DNA of 64,000 nucleotides. Source: an uncultured Oscillospiraceae bacterium. Its GTDB lineage: Bacteria; Bacillota; Clostridia; Oscillospirales; Oscillospiraceae. Where the stretch lies: positions 73,843 through 137,842 of the forward strand of contig CAKUHB010000003.1 in NCBI GenBank assembly GCA_934655875.1, written 5' to 3'. The translations under genes were made by a program, and so were the position numbers. The notes beneath the pieces are model-generated. The model ran no database searches. It worked only from the letters and a program-made list of their open reading frames with translations, and was not told the DNA's origin. Every line of letters starts with the position of its first letter. Position 1 is the stretch's first letter. Below are positions 53,462 through 62,556 of this stretch, one piece after another.

Positions 53462-54340
53462 ATGTCTGTGGATATGACCAAATGGTGTGAGATTGCAAAG
53501 AAAAACATGGGCACGCGCCCGGCAGGGGAAGGCCGTCTCGGCGGCAAGATCTGCATTGTGACCGGCGCGGCCCAGGGCTTCGGCAAGGGCATTGCGGAGG
53601 AGCTGTATAAAGAGGGCGCAACGATCGTCATTGCCGATATGAACGAGCCGCTGGCCAAGCAGGTCGCGGAAGAAATGGGCGAGCGTGCTGTCGCCATCGC
53701 GGTCAACGTCTCCGATGAGGAATCCGTTGCAAATATGGTCGCGCAGACAGTCGAAAAGTTCGGCGGTCTGGATCTGATGCTGTCCAACGCGGGCGTCGTC
53801 CGCTCCGGCCCTCTGGCGCAGGTGGAAAAGAAGGACTTTGACTTTGTCACCAGCGTCAACTATACCGGCTTCTTCCTCTGTGCAAAATACGCCGCCATCA
53901 TCATGCAGGCCGAGCACGAGGCTGACCCCGAAGCCATGTTCGATATCGTCACGCTGAACTCCAAGTCCGGTCTGGAGGGCTCCAACAAGAACTTCGCCTA
54001 CGCTGGCTCCAAGTTCGGCGGCATCGGCCTGACGCAGTCGTTCGCGCTCGAGCTGTGCGCGTACAACATCAAGGTCAACGCCGTCTGCCCGGGCAACTTC
54101 CTCGATGGCCCGCTGTGGTCCGATCCGGTTCGCGGTCTGTTCGTGCAGTATTTGCAGGCAGGCAAGGTTCCGGGCGCGAAGACCGTCGCGGACGTGCGCC
54201 GGTACTACGAAGCCAAGGTTCCGATGAACCGCGGCTGCCTGCCCGTCGACGTGGCGCGCGCCGTCATGTACTGCGTCGAGCAGAAGTACGAGACCGGTCA
54301 GGCCATCCCCGTCACCGGCGGTCAGGTCATGCTGAACTGA
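53462..54340 (+). CDS. Short-chain dehydrogenase/reductase, sugar-alcohol type
   Basis: 292-aa NAD(P)-dependent oxidoreductase. Cofactor motif TGAAQGFGKG, NAG in LSNAGVV, catalytic Tyr and Lys in YAGSKFGGIG, and Asn in the helix preceding. The C-terminal half (VCPGNFLDGPLWSDP, MNRGCLPVDVARAVMYCVEQ) resembles sorbitol-6-phosphate 2-dehydrogenases and the dehydrogenase half of rhamnose-type aldolase/dehydrogenases. It heads an operon with PHP and rhamnulokinase-like genes, so a sugar or sugar phosphate substrate is likely. The exact substrate is unknown. Confidence 0.82.
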   Translation: MSVDMTKWCEIAKKNMGTRPAGEGRLGGKICIVTGAAQGFGKGIAEELYKEGATIVIADMNEPLAKQVAEEMGERAVAIAVNVSDEESVANMVAQTVEKFGGLDLMLSNAGVVRSGPLAQVEKKDFDFVTSVNYTGFFLCAKYAAIIMQAEHEADPEAMFDIVTLNSKSGLEGSNKNFAYAGSKFGGIGLTQSFALELCAYNIKVNAVCPGNFLDGPLWSDPVRGLFVQYLQAGKVPGAKTVADVRRYYEAKVPMNRGCLPVDVARAVMYCVEQKYETGQAIPVTGGQVMLN

Positions 54341-54350
54341 GGGCCGTGCA

Positions 54351-55520
54351 ATGATCGAGATTGACATTCTGAACAAACTGAACGCGCCCACGCGGGACGA
54401 GCGGCTGGAGAATCTCAGAGAGGTTCTGAAGACCGCCGTGTTCCCGCCGATGGTGCCGCAGTATATCAACAACCACATCCATACGACCTATTCCTTCTCG
54501 CCGTATTCCCCGACAGCGGCAGTCTATGCCGCGCGGGCAGAGGGTCTCTGCACGGCGGGGATCATCGACCATGACTCCATCGCGGGTGCGCGGGAGTTTC
54601 TGGCCGCAGCAAAGCTTATCGGCATGCCCGTGACGGTCGGGATGGAGTGCCGCGTGTCGATGGCCGGCACCGGCATCGAAGGAAAACGTACCAACAACCC
54701 CGATCAGGCCGGTGTCAGCTACATGACCATCCAGTCTGTCCCGCACGAACATATCGAGGAGCTGAACGACTGGTTCGCGCCTTACCGCGCCGCGCGCGGC
54801 CGCCGCAACCGCAAAATGGTGGAAAACATCAATGCCCTGCTGGACGGGATCCAGCTGGACTATGACCGGGACGTTCTGCCGCTGACGCAGGCCGCCGACG
54901 GCGGCGGCGTGACCGAGCGCCATCTCATGTACGCGCTGGCAAAGAAAATGGTGCAGAAGGCCGGCAAGGGCCAGCCGATGGTCGACTATCTCGCGTCCAT
55001 CGGTCTGACGCTCTCGCAGAAGCAGCAGGCGCAGATGCTGGATGTGTCGTATCCGTTCTACGAATATGACCTTCTCGGCATTCTGAAGGCTGCATTCGTC
55101 CCGCGGATTTACGTGGACGCGACTGACGAATGCCCGAATGTCCGGGATGTCGCGGCGCTCTGTGAAAAAATGGACGCGCTGCTCTGCTACGCGTATCTCG
55201 GCGACGTGACCGCATCCGTCACCGGCGATAAAAAGGCGCAGAAATTTGAGGACGACTATCTGGACGACGTGATTGCCTGCATCAAAGACTGCGGCATCCG
55301 CGCCGTCACGTATATGCCGACCCGCAACACGCCGGAGCAGCTCGCGCGCCTGCGCGCGCTCTGTGAGAAAAACGGCCTGTTCCAGGTCTCCGGCGAGGAT
55401 ATCAACTCTCCGCGGCAGTCGTTTATCATCCGCGCGATGGAAAACCCGATGTTCTCCAACCTCATCGACGCGACATGGAAACTGATCGAACACGAAAGCT
55501 CCGGCGCGGCCATCTGCTGA
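54351..55520 (+). CDS. PHP-domain metal-dependent hydrolase
   Basis: 389 aa. PHP signature NNHIHTTYSFSPYSP (HxH plus downstream residues), IIDHDSIAGA (DH) and a glutamate in VGMECRVS. Later metal ligands are less obvious. It has no polymerase domain, so it is a free-standing phosphoesterase or lactonase-type enzyme. It lies 10 bp behind the SDR gene and 25 bp before the kinase gene. A role in hydrolysing a sugar phosphate or lactone in the same pathway is inference. Confidence 0.8.
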   Translation: MIEIDILNKLNAPTRDERLENLREVLKTAVFPPMVPQYINNHIHTTYSFSPYSPTAAVYAARAEGLCTAGIIDHDSIAGAREFLAAAKLIGMPVTVGMECRVSMAGTGIEGKRTNNPDQAGVSYMTIQSVPHEHIEELNDWFAPYRAARGRRNRKMVENINALLDGIQLDYDRDVLPLTQAADGGGVTERHLMYALAKKMVQKAGKGQPMVDYLASIGLTLSQKQQAQMLDVSYPFYEYDLLGILKAAFVPRIYVDATDECPNVRDVAALCEKMDALLCYAYLGDVTASVTGDKKAQKFEDDYLDDVIACIKDCGIRAVTYMPTRNTPEQLARLRALCEKNGLFQVSGEDINSPRQSFIIRAMENPMFSNLIDATWKLIEHESSGAAIC

Positions 55521-55544
55521 CCGGAACGGAAAGGGCATGACACC

Positions 55545-57011
55545 ATGAGAAATCTTCTGGCGTTCGACCTCGGCGCGAGCAACGGCCGCGCCATCCTCGG
55601 GCAGTTTGACGGTGAAAAAATCACCATGCGCGAGCTGCACCGGTTCGAAAACAACTATATCGAGATGAACGGCGTGTTCTACTGGGATCTGCCGTATCTC
55701 TACGATCAGCTGAAAAAGGGCTTCCTGGCCTTCAGGCAGGCGAATGTCGGCGATCTGGACTGCTTCGGCATCGACACGTGGGGCGTGGACTATGGTCTGC
55801 TCGACAAAAACGACCAGCTGCTGTCCAATCCCCGCTCGTACCGGCTGGCGCTGGACGCAGATATGGACGCGGCGCACGCCGTTGTCCCGTTCCCGGCGCT
55901 CTTTGCCCGCAGCGGCATCACGCAGGCCAACTTCAACACGCTCTACCAGCTCTACCGGCGCAAGCGCGAGGGTGATCCCGCGCTGGAGAACGCCGAGACG
56001 ATGCTGCTGATGCCCGATCTTCTGGGCTTCTTCCTGACGGGTGAGAAAAAATCGGAATACACCGAGGTCACGACCACCATGCTCTATGATCCCGCGGCGC
56101 GCGACTGGGACTGGCGGACCATCCGTGACTTTGGCCTGCCCGAAAAGATGTTCACGCCCATTGACCGCGCAGGCATGCTGCGCGGCAAACTCCGGCCGGA
56201 GCTGGCAGCGGAGCTGGGCATCAACCAGGCGCATTTTGCCGCCGTCGGCACACACGATACGGCGTCCGCGCTGGCCGCGATCCCCGGCACGGGGAGCTTT
56301 GCGTTCTGCTCATCCGGCACATGGTCGCTGTTCGGCGTGGAGACGGATCACCCGATCCTGACGGACGCCGTCCGCGACGCGGGCTTCTCGAATGAGGGCA
56401 ACGCACAGGGCGGCTTCTGCCCGCTGAGCAACATTATGGGCCTGTGGCTCATTCAGGAGTGCCGCCGGCAGTGGCAGAAGCAGTCCGGCCCGATCAGCTG
56501 GGACGAGATCGTCGCGCAGGCACAGCAGGCAGAGCCGTTTAGGACCGTGATCGACCCGTGCTACGGCGAATTTTTCGCAGGCGGCCGGATGATCGAGAAA
56601 ATTCAGGCCTTCGCCCGCCGCACCGGCCAGCCGGAGCCGCAGAGCATCGGCCAGATCGCCCGCTGCATCTACGAATCGCTGGCGCTCAAATACCGCTGGG
56701 CGCTCGAGCGGCTGGAGGAGATCAAGGGGCAGCGCATCGACACGCTGAACATCGTCGGCGGCGGCTGCCAGAACAAGCTGCTGAACCAGTTCGCAGCGGA
56801 CTCCCTCGATCGCCCGGTCATCACCGGCCCGGTCGAGGGCGCGGCCATCGGCAATCTTCTGACGCAGGCCATGGCGCTGGGCGACATCGGCTCTCTTGAC
56901 GAGCTGCGCGCCGTCGTCCGCCGGTCGGAAGCCGTCGAGACCTATCAGCCGCACCACACGCCGCAGTGGGAAGCCGCCTATCAGACGCTGCTGCGCTTTG
57001 ATCATCTGTAA
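55545..57011 (+). CDS. Rhamnulokinase-like FGGY carbohydrate kinase
   Basis: ATP-dependent sugar kinase, 488 aa. N-terminal FGGY domain with FDLGASNGRAILG and GIDTWGVDYGLLD, and a C-terminal domain with GTHDTASALAAIP, FCSSGTWSLFG and the adenosine motif NIVGGGCQNKLLNQFAAD. Closest by pattern to L-rhamnulose kinase RhaB. No rhaA or rhaD gene is in the window; the SDR and PHP genes upstream replace them, so the substrate may be another ketose. Confidence 0.87.
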   Translation: MRNLLAFDLGASNGRAILGQFDGEKITMRELHRFENNYIEMNGVFYWDLPYLYDQLKKGFLAFRQANVGDLDCFGIDTWGVDYGLLDKNDQLLSNPRSYRLALDADMDAAHAVVPFPALFARSGITQANFNTLYQLYRRKREGDPALENAETMLLMPDLLGFFLTGEKKSEYTEVTTTMLYDPAARDWDWRTIRDFGLPEKMFTPIDRAGMLRGKLRPELAAELGINQAHFAAVGTHDTASALAAIPGTGSFAFCSSGTWSLFGVETDHPILTDAVRDAGFSNEGNAQGGFCPLSNIMGLWLIQECRRQWQKQSGPISWDEIVAQAQQAEPFRTVIDPCYGEFFAGGRMIEKIQAFARRTGQPEPQSIGQIARCIYESLALKYRWALERLEEIKGQRIDTLNIVGGGCQNKLLNQFAADSLDRPVITGPVEGAAIGNLLTQAMALGDIGSLDELRAVVRRSEAVETYQPHHTPQWEAAYQTLLRFDHL

Positions 57012-57023
57012 ATAGAACCAACT

Positions 57024-57051
57024 GCCGCCGGAAGCGCATGCTTCCGGCGGC
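57024..57051 (+). other. Intercistronic hairpin between the kinase and aldehyde dehydrogenase genes
   Basis: A perfect 12-bp stem, GCCGCCGGAAGC (57024-57035) with 57040-57051, has no T-run behind it. It may protect or separate mRNA segments without ending transcription. Confidence 0.6.
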
Positions 57052-57070
57052 TTGCAAAAGGAGTCCTGAT

Positions 57071-58435
57071 ATGAACACCGAAGAACTCGTCCGCGCACAG
57101 CGGGCCTATTTTGAGACCGGCGCGACGCGGCCTCTGGAATTTCGTCTGGCGCAGCTGCGCAAGCTCCAACGCGCGCTGCAAGAGAATGAAGCGCTGCTGG
57201 AGAGCGCCATGTACAGCGATTTCCGCAAAGCGCCGATGGAGGTCTACATGTGCGAGACCGGCATGGTGCTGGAGGAGGTTCGCTTCCATCTGAAGCATCT
57301 GCGCAGCTGGATGCGCGAGCGCACCGTCCCGACGCCGCTGGCGCAGTTCCACGCAAAAAGCTTCATCTCGCCGGAGCCGTATGGCGTGGCGCTGATCATC
57401 GCGCCGTGGAACTACCCGGTGCAGCTGTGCCTGTCGCCGCTGGTGGGCGCGATCTCGGGCGGCAACTGCGCCGTTCTGAAGCCATCGGCCTATGCTCCGG
57501 CAACCAGCGCGGCCATTGCAAAGATCATCGCCCAGACCTTTGACCCGCAGTACATTGCGGTCGTCGAGGGCGGACGCGCGGAAAACAGCGCGCTTCTGGC
57601 GCAGCGGTTCGACACGATCTTCTTCACCGGCAGCGTCGCCGTCGGCAAGGTCGTCATGGAAGCGGCCGCAAAGCACCTGACGCCCGTCACGCTGGAGCTG
57701 GGCGGAAAAAGTCCCGTCATCGTCGACGAGACCGCCGATCTGAAGCTGGCCGCGCGGCGCATCGCGTTCGGCAAGGTCTTAAATGCCGGGCAGACGTGCG
57801 TGGAGCCGGACTATCTGCTGATCCAGCGGTCGGTCAAGGACGCTTTTGTGGATGCCTACCGGCAGGCGCTGCGGGAATTTTTCCCGGACGGGAAGATGGA
57901 CGAGATGCCGGTCATCGTCTCGGAAAAGCACTTTGCCCGTGTCAGTCAGCTCATGGAGGGCCAGAACGCCGTGCTCGGCGGCCAGACAGACGCGGCCACG
58001 CGCTTTGTCGCGCCGACGCTTCTGGACGATGTCCGCCCGGACAGCCCCGTCATGCAGGAGGAGATCTTCGGGCCGATTCTGCCGATGCTGTGCTACGACC
58101 GGCTGGATGAAGCGATCGCCTTCATCCGCAGCCGGGAAAAGCCGCTTGCCCTGTATCTGTTCACATCCGACCGGCAGACAGAGCGGCGCGTGCTTGATTC
58201 CTGCTCCTTTGGCGGCGGCTGCATCAACGACACCATCATCCATCTGGCCACCACGCACATGCCCTTCGGCGGCGTCGGCCACAGCGGCATGGGAAGCTAT
58301 CACGGAAAAAAGAGCTTCGAGACCTTCACTCACGCACGCAGCATCGTCAAAAAATCCACCTGGCTCGACCTTCCGATGCGCTATCATCCCTACTCCGAAA
58401 AAAAGCTGCATTTAATTCAGAAATTCATGAAGTAA
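57071..58435 (+). CDS. Aldehyde dehydrogenase (class 3-like)
   Basis: 454-aa NAD(P)-dependent enzyme of the short class 3 / coniferyl-aldehyde type. IAPWNYPVQL (cofactor fold), FTGSVAVGKVVMEAAAKHL, ELGGKSPVIV with the general-base Glu, and NAGQTCVEPDYLL with the catalytic Cys. The start at 57071 has AAAAGGAG 8 bases upstream. It could oxidise lactaldehyde-like or other aldehydes from the upstream sugar pathway (inference). Confidence 0.9.
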   Translation: MNTEELVRAQRAYFETGATRPLEFRLAQLRKLQRALQENEALLESAMYSDFRKAPMEVYMCETGMVLEEVRFHLKHLRSWMRERTVPTPLAQFHAKSFISPEPYGVALIIAPWNYPVQLCLSPLVGAISGGNCAVLKPSAYAPATSAAIAKIIAQTFDPQYIAVVEGGRAENSALLAQRFDTIFFTGSVAVGKVVMEAAAKHLTPVTLELGGKSPVIVDETADLKLAARRIAFGKVLNAGQTCVEPDYLLIQRSVKDAFVDAYRQALREFFPDGKMDEMPVIVSEKHFARVSQLMEGQNAVLGGQTDAATRFVAPTLLDDVRPDSPVMQEEIFGPILPMLCYDRLDEAIAFIRSREKPLALYLFTSDRQTERRVLDSCSFGGGCINDTIIHLATTHMPFGGVGHSGMGSYHGKKSFETFTHARSIVKKSTWLDLPMRYHPYSEKKLHLIQKFMK

Positions 58436-58457
58436 ATAATCCCCCGCATAAGATCGT

Positions 58458-58500
58458 GAACAGGCACAGCAGAATAATCTGCTGTGCCTGTTCTTTGTAT
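58458..58500 (+). terminator. Intrinsic terminator after the aldehyde dehydrogenase gene
   Basis: A perfect 16-bp stem, GAACAGGCACAGCAGA (58458-58473) with 58478-58493, has an ATAA loop and is followed by TTTGTAT. Confidence 0.85.
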
Positions 58501-58519
58501 CATTTGGTTCCGTACGAGC

Positions 58520-58680
58520 CTCTCTCGCCGCTCCCCTTGGGAGAGGTGTCTGCGCACAGCTTCTTGCCTCTCCCTCTGGGAGAGGTGGCCGAGCGCAGCG
58601 AGGACGGAGAGGGTAAACGCTGCAAGGTCCTCTCAGTCACCTGCGGTGACAGCTCTCCCAGAGGGAGAGCCAAGGGCTTT
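58520..58680. repeat. Palindromic intergenic repeat region
   Basis: GCCTCTCCCTCTGGGAGAG (58566-58584) recurs inverted at 58654-58672. A partial copy, CTCCCCTTGGGAGAGG, lies at 58531-58546. The internal GTCACCTGCGGTGAC is also palindromic. No gene in the gap 58436-58704. It resembles the element at 35733-35862. Confidence 0.6.
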
Positions 58681-58704
58681 CTCAGCCGCGTGCGGGGGTT
58701 TTGC

Positions 58705-59115
58705 TTACTTCATGTACTTTTCCGCCGTGAATCCATACGGCAGCAGCTCTTCCAGGCGGACGGCCACGTAGCTGCCGTCGCCGCGGCCCATGTAGATCGG
58801 GAACTCCGGCGGGCAGAACTCCTGCATGACCTGCCGGCAGACGCCGCAGGGCGGGAAAATGTCCGTGACCACGCCGTCCTTGCCGCCGACAACCGCGATG
58901 GCGGCGAACTCCCGCTCGCCCTCGGAGACGGCCTTGAAGATGGCGGTGCGCTCCGCGCAGTTGGACGGGCCGTAGGCCGCGTTTTCAATGTTGCACCCGT
59001 GGTAGACCGTCCCTCGCTTCGTCAGCAGCGCCGCGCCGACCTTGAAGCCGGAATACGGCACGTAGGCGTTCTGCATGGCTTGCAGGGCTTCCTGTACCAA
59101 TGCTTCTGGCGTCAT
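58705..59115 (-). CDS. cdd: Cytidine deaminase
   Basis: Deaminates cytidine and deoxycytidine to the uridine forms. The 136-aa homotetrameric type has YSGFKVGAALL, CNIENAAYGPSNCAERTA (zinc Cys and catalytic Glu) and PPCGVCRQVMQEF (two zinc Cys). GGAGGGAG precedes the ATG. Last gene of the tdk-deoC-deoD-deoB-cdd operon, 13 bp behind deoB. Confidence 0.95.
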   Translation of the reverse strand: MTPEALVQEALQAMQNAYVPYSGFKVGAALLTKRGTVYHGCNIENAAYGPSNCAERTAIFKAVSEGEREFAAIAVVGGKDGVVTDIFPPCGVCRQVMQEFCPPEFPIYMGRGDGSYVAVRLEELLPYGFTAEKYMK

Positions 59116-59128
59116 ATGCTCCCTCCTG

Positions 59129-60295
59129 TTACGCAGTTACGATCTCGTCTGCAAAGCTCTTGCCCGGCGTCTGGAACGGAACGCCCAGAAGCTGCGTCAC
59201 CGTCGCGGCGATGTCGCAGAAGCCGGCCCGCGTGCCGAGGTTGACCGGACGGATCTTTTTGCCCAGCGCGATCATCGGGATATATTCGCGCGTATGGTCG
59301 GTGTGCTTCAGATAACCGGGGTCGCAGCCGTGGTCGGCGGTGATGATCACGCAGTCTTCGTCCCCGAGCTTCTGCAAGAAGCCGGGCAGCCAGTCGTCAA
59401 ACTCATGCAGCGCCTTCGCATAGCCGTCCGGGTTGCGGCGGTGGCCATAGAGCATGTCAAAATCAACCAAGTTGACGAAGCACAGGCCGCGGAAATCCCG
59501 GTCTGCCAGCGCGAGCGTCTTTTGCAGGCCGTCGGTGTTGCCGGTCGTGTAGGTGAACTCCGTCATGCCCTCACCGGCGAAGATATCGTGGATCTTGCCG
59601 ACGGCGATCACGTCCTGTCCGGCGTCCTTGACGGCGTCCAGCATCGTCTTCTCCGGCGGCTCCAGCGAGAAATCGTGCCGCCGCGGCGTGCGGCTGAACG
59701 GCCATTCGCCCTCGAACGGACGGGCGATGACACGGCCGACGCCATACTTGCCGCGCAGGAGTTTGCGCGCGATGCGGCAGTATTCATACAGCTGCTCCGG
59801 CGGAACCACCGCTTCATGCGCCGCGATCTGGAACACAGAATCGGCGGAGGTGTAGACGATCAGATCACCGGTCGCCACATGCTCGCGGCCATAGTCCTTG
59901 ATGACCTCCGTGCCGGAATACGGCTTGTTGCACAAAACGCCGCGCCCCGTCTGCTCACGGAAGGGCTTCAGGATCTCCTCCGGGAAGCCATTCGGGAATG
60001 TCGGCAGCGGCTGCGGCGAGACGATGCCTGCAATCTCCCAATGGCCGATAGTCGTGTCCTTGCCGCGCGAGAGCTCCTGCAGGCGCGCGAGCGCTGCGGC
60101 AGGCCGCTCCATCTTCGGCAGATAGTCCACGCCATCGAGGTTTCCAAGGCCCATGGCGATCAGATTGTCCATATGAAATTCCGGCGACAGGCTGCACGTA
60201 TGCAGCGTGTTGGAGCCGACGTCGCCGAAGTCCGCGGCGTCCGGCTCGAAGCCAATGCCGCAGGAATCGAGTACAATTACAAAGACGCGTTTCAT
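59129..60295 (-). CDS. deoB: Phosphopentomutase
   Basis: Interconverts (deoxy)ribose-1-phosphate and 5-phosphate. 388 aa. Metal and phosphate site residues are in VLDSCGIG, SADSVFQIAAHE, TADHGCDPG and HTDHTREYIP. It links the product of purine nucleoside phosphorylase to deoxyribose-phosphate aldolase. It starts 4 bp behind deoD. Confidence 0.96.
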   Translation of the reverse strand: MKRVFVIVLDSCGIGFEPDAADFGDVGSNTLHTCSLSPEFHMDNLIAMGLGNLDGVDYLPKMERPAAALARLQELSRGKDTTIGHWEIAGIVSPQPLPTFPNGFPEEILKPFREQTGRGVLCNKPYSGTEVIKDYGREHVATGDLIVYTSADSVFQIAAHEAVVPPEQLYEYCRIARKLLRGKYGVGRVIARPFEGEWPFSRTPRRHDFSLEPPEKTMLDAVKDAGQDVIAVGKIHDIFAGEGMTEFTYTTGNTDGLQKTLALADRDFRGLCFVNLVDFDMLYGHRRNPDGYAKALHEFDDWLPGFLQKLGDEDCVIITADHGCDPGYLKHTDHTREYIPMIALGKKIRPVNLGTRAGFCDIAATVTQLLGVPFQTPGKSFADEIVTA

Positions 60296-60299
60296 ATTC

Positions 60300-61043
60300 T
60301 CACTTCTCCAGTTTGACCGCGGTTTCCAGCGCGAGCTTCATCATGTTGGTAAAGCCGTTCTGCCGCTCCTCCGACGTGCAGTTTTCTTCCCGCAGCAGAT
60401 GGTCGGAGACCGTGCAGATGGCAAGCGCATGCTTGCCCGTGCGCGCCGCGTTCATATAGAGCGCAGCTGCCTCCATCTCTACGGCCAGCACGCCCATCTT
60501 GCCCCAGCCGTTGTTTGCGATCCAGCCGCCGGTCATATCTCCGTCGTCGCCATAGAAGCGGTCGGATGACAGCAGATTGCCGACGTGGTACGGGAACTTC
60601 AGCTCCTTGGCTGTCTCCACGCAGGTCTCCAGCATGTGATAATCCGCGATCGGTGCGAACGTACCGGCCAGATGATACTGGCTGGCCCAGTTGGAGTCGG
60701 TGCAGGCGCCCTGCCCGATGACGATGTCACGCAGGTTGATGCTCTCCTGCATAGCGCCGGTCGAGCCGATGCGCATGATATTCTCCACACCAAAGATCGT
60801 ATACAGCTCCCACGAGTAAATGCCGATGGACGGCATGCCCATGCCGGAAGCCATGACCGAAATGCGCGTGCCGTGATACAGGCCGGTGTAGCCCTGCACG
60901 CCGCGGACGTTATTGACGAGCACCGGGTTTTCCAAAAAGTTTTCCGCGATGAATTTCGCGCGCAACGGGTCGCCCGGCATCAGAACCGTCTGTCCGAAGT
61001 CGCCGGGTTTGGCGTTAATGTGCGGAGTTGGATAATTTGCCAT
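60300..61043 (-). CDS. deoD: Purine-nucleoside phosphorylase, DeoD type
   Basis: Phosphorolysis of purine (deoxy)nucleosides. The 247-aa hexameric type shows MPGDPLRAKFIAENFL, GMGMPSIGIYSWEL, RIGSTGAMQ, VEMEAAALYMNA and TVSDHLL with the catalytic Asp. AAAGGGGAT precedes the ATG. Third gene of the operon. Confidence 0.96.
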   Translation of the reverse strand: MANYPTPHINAKPGDFGQTVLMPGDPLRAKFIAENFLENPVLVNNVRGVQGYTGLYHGTRISVMASGMGMPSIGIYSWELYTIFGVENIMRIGSTGAMQESINLRDIVIGQGACTDSNWASQYHLAGTFAPIADYHMLETCVETAKELKFPYHVGNLLSSDRFYGDDGDMTGGWIANNGWGKMGVLAVEMEAAALYMNAARTGKHALAICTVSDHLLREENCTSEERQNGFTNMMKLALETAVKLEK

Positions 61044-61088
61044 GTCGTATCCCCTTTCTAGTATATGCGCGGGCAGGCGCCGATATGT

Positions 61089-61754
61089 TCAGTTCTGCTC
61101 CGCTTCCAGCTTTTTGACGATCTTCACCACGCGGCTGGTGCCGAGACGGGAAGCGCCAAGCTCGATAAACTTTTCTGCATCCTCCAGTGAGGAAATGCCG
61201 CCGGCTGCCTTGATCTTCACGCCGGGCTTCACATGCTTGGCAAACAGCTCCACGTCATGGAACGTCGCGCCGCCGGTGGAGAAGCCGGTCGAGGTCTTAA
61301 TATAGTCCGCGCTGGAATCGGAGACGATCTCGCACATTTTAATTTTCTCGTCATCCGTCAGCAGGCAGGTCTCGATGATGACCTTCAGGAGCTTGCCGCG
61401 GCAGGCAGCCTTGACAGCCTTGATCTCGGCCAGCAGGTCGTCCCAGCGCTGATCCTTGACCCAGCCGATGTTGATGACCATATCGACCTCGTCCGCGCCG
61501 TTTTCCACCGCGTCGGACGCTTCGAAGCACTTGGCTTTCGTCGTATCATAGCCGTTCGGGAAGCCGATGACAGTGCAGATCGCGAGCTTGTCGCCGACGT
61601 AATCCTTGGCCTGTCTGACATACGACGCCGGGATGCAGACGGACGCCGTCTGATACTTCATACCGTCGTCGCAGATCGCCTTGATCTCGGCCCACGTCGC
61701 CGTCTGCGCCAGCAGCGTGTGGTCGACCTTACTGAGGATCTCTTTCAATTCCAT
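61089..61754 (-). CDS. deoC: Deoxyribose-phosphate aldolase
   Basis: Class I aldolase splitting 2-deoxyribose-5-phosphate into glyceraldehyde-3-phosphate and acetaldehyde. 221 aa with DHTLL, VCIPASYV, VIGFPNG, VDMVINIG, LKVIIETCLLTD (Schiff-base region) and FIKTSTGF-like DYIKTSTGFSTGGA (catalytic Lys), then KAAGGISS. Its start lies inside the 3' end of tdk (26-bp overlap). Confidence 0.96.
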   Translation of the reverse strand: MELKEILSKVDHTLLAQTATWAEIKAICDDGMKYQTASVCIPASYVRQAKDYVGDKLAICTVIGFPNGYDTTKAKCFEASDAVENGADEVDMVINIGWVKDQRWDDLLAEIKAVKAACRGKLLKVIIETCLLTDDEKIKMCEIVSDSSADYIKTSTGFSTGGATFHDVELFAKHVKPGVKIKAAGGISSLEDAEKFIELGASRLGTSRVVKIVKKLEAEQN

Positions 61755-62343
61755 GGAGCAGTTCCACCTTTCTATGTTCCTTAATGTAGTCCTGATAGCA
61801 CTTGTGGCACATGGCGATATAGCTGTCGTTGCCGCCCAGGAAGACCTGATCGCCCTCGGTGATCACATAGCCGTCCGGGCTGATGCGGGCATTGGTCGTC
61901 GCCTTGCGGCCGCAGTCGCAGATGGTTTTGATCTCAGTGATCGAGTCCGCCAGCTCAAACAGCCGTCTGCTGCCAGGGAAGAGCTTCGTCTGGAAATCCG
62001 TCCGCAGGCCGAAGCACAGAGCCGGCAGGTTCTCGCGGTCAACAAGCTCCCGCAGCTGGTCGATCTGTTCACCGGTCAGGAACTGGCACTCATCGACAAT
62101 GATCACGTCGACCTTGTCGTGTGCGGCGTACCGCTCCCGCAGATCGCAGTCCGGCGAGATCGCCTCGCACTGCGCCGTCAGGCCGATACGCGAACGCAGG
62201 GTAAATTCCCCGTCCCGCCGGTCGGCAGCCGGCTTCATCAGCCAGACGCGCATGCCGCGCTCCTCATAATTATATTTGGTGATCAGCGCCGTCGCCGTCT
62301 TGCTGGAGCCCATCGCCCCGTACTTGAAATACAGCTTTGCCAT
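61729..62343 (-). CDS. tdk: Thymidine kinase
   Basis: Phosphorylates thymidine and deoxyuridine. The 204-aa type II enzyme has P-loop GAMGSSKTA, Walker B-like VIIVDECQFLT, the lasso region with CDCGRKATTNARI, and a C-terminal zinc site (CxxC in CHKC). First gene of the nucleoside operon. Confidence 0.95.
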   Translation of the reverse strand: MAKLYFKYGAMGSSKTATALITKYNYEERGMRVWLMKPAADRRDGEFTLRSRIGLTAQCEAISPDCDLRERYAAHDKVDVIIVDECQFLTGEQIDQLRELVDRENLPALCFGLRTDFQTKLFPGSRRLFELADSITEIKTICDCGRKATTNARISPDGYVITEGDQVFLGGNDSYIAMCHKCYQDYIKEHRKVELLHGIERDPQ

Positions 62344-62375
62344 ATCGTCATCCCTTCTTCTATGGGGTATTGTTT

Positions 62376-62404
62376 ATTATATCAATTATTCCGCCTATTT
62401 GGAA
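62376..62404 (-). promoter_or_regulatory. Promoter of the tdk-deoC-deoD-deoB-cdd operon
   Basis: Reverse strand reads TTCCAA (62399-62404), a 17-bp spacer and a perfect TATAAT (62376-62381), 33 bp upstream of tdk. AATAATTGATATAATA around the -10 is a possible operator. Confidence 0.65.
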
Positions 62405-62493
62405 GAGGGATTTCACGATTTTCGCCATGGGGAATCCTTGTGGGGCATGCGTCCCCGACGACCCAGTCTGTCCCCGCCGTATCGCGTCCGCTC

Positions 62494-62522
62494 TTGCACT
62501 TTTTTCCCAACCGTGATATACT
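62494..62522 (+). promoter_or_regulatory. Promoter of galE
   Basis: TTGCAC (62494-62499), a 17-bp spacer and TATACT (62517-62522). Confidence 0.75.
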
Positions 62523-62556
62523 TCCACTGAAGTTCGGACACAGGAGGGTGTGTTCT

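Noticed and set aside
53462..54340. Assignment of the SDR as sorbitol-6-phosphate dehydrogenase
   Set aside because: The resemblance is by eye only, and no sorbitol PTS genes are present; left as a general SDR.
61681..62556. 292-codon N-terminal extension of galE
   Set aside because: It overlaps the divergent tdk gene and both promoters; the family start with its ribosome site is at 62557.
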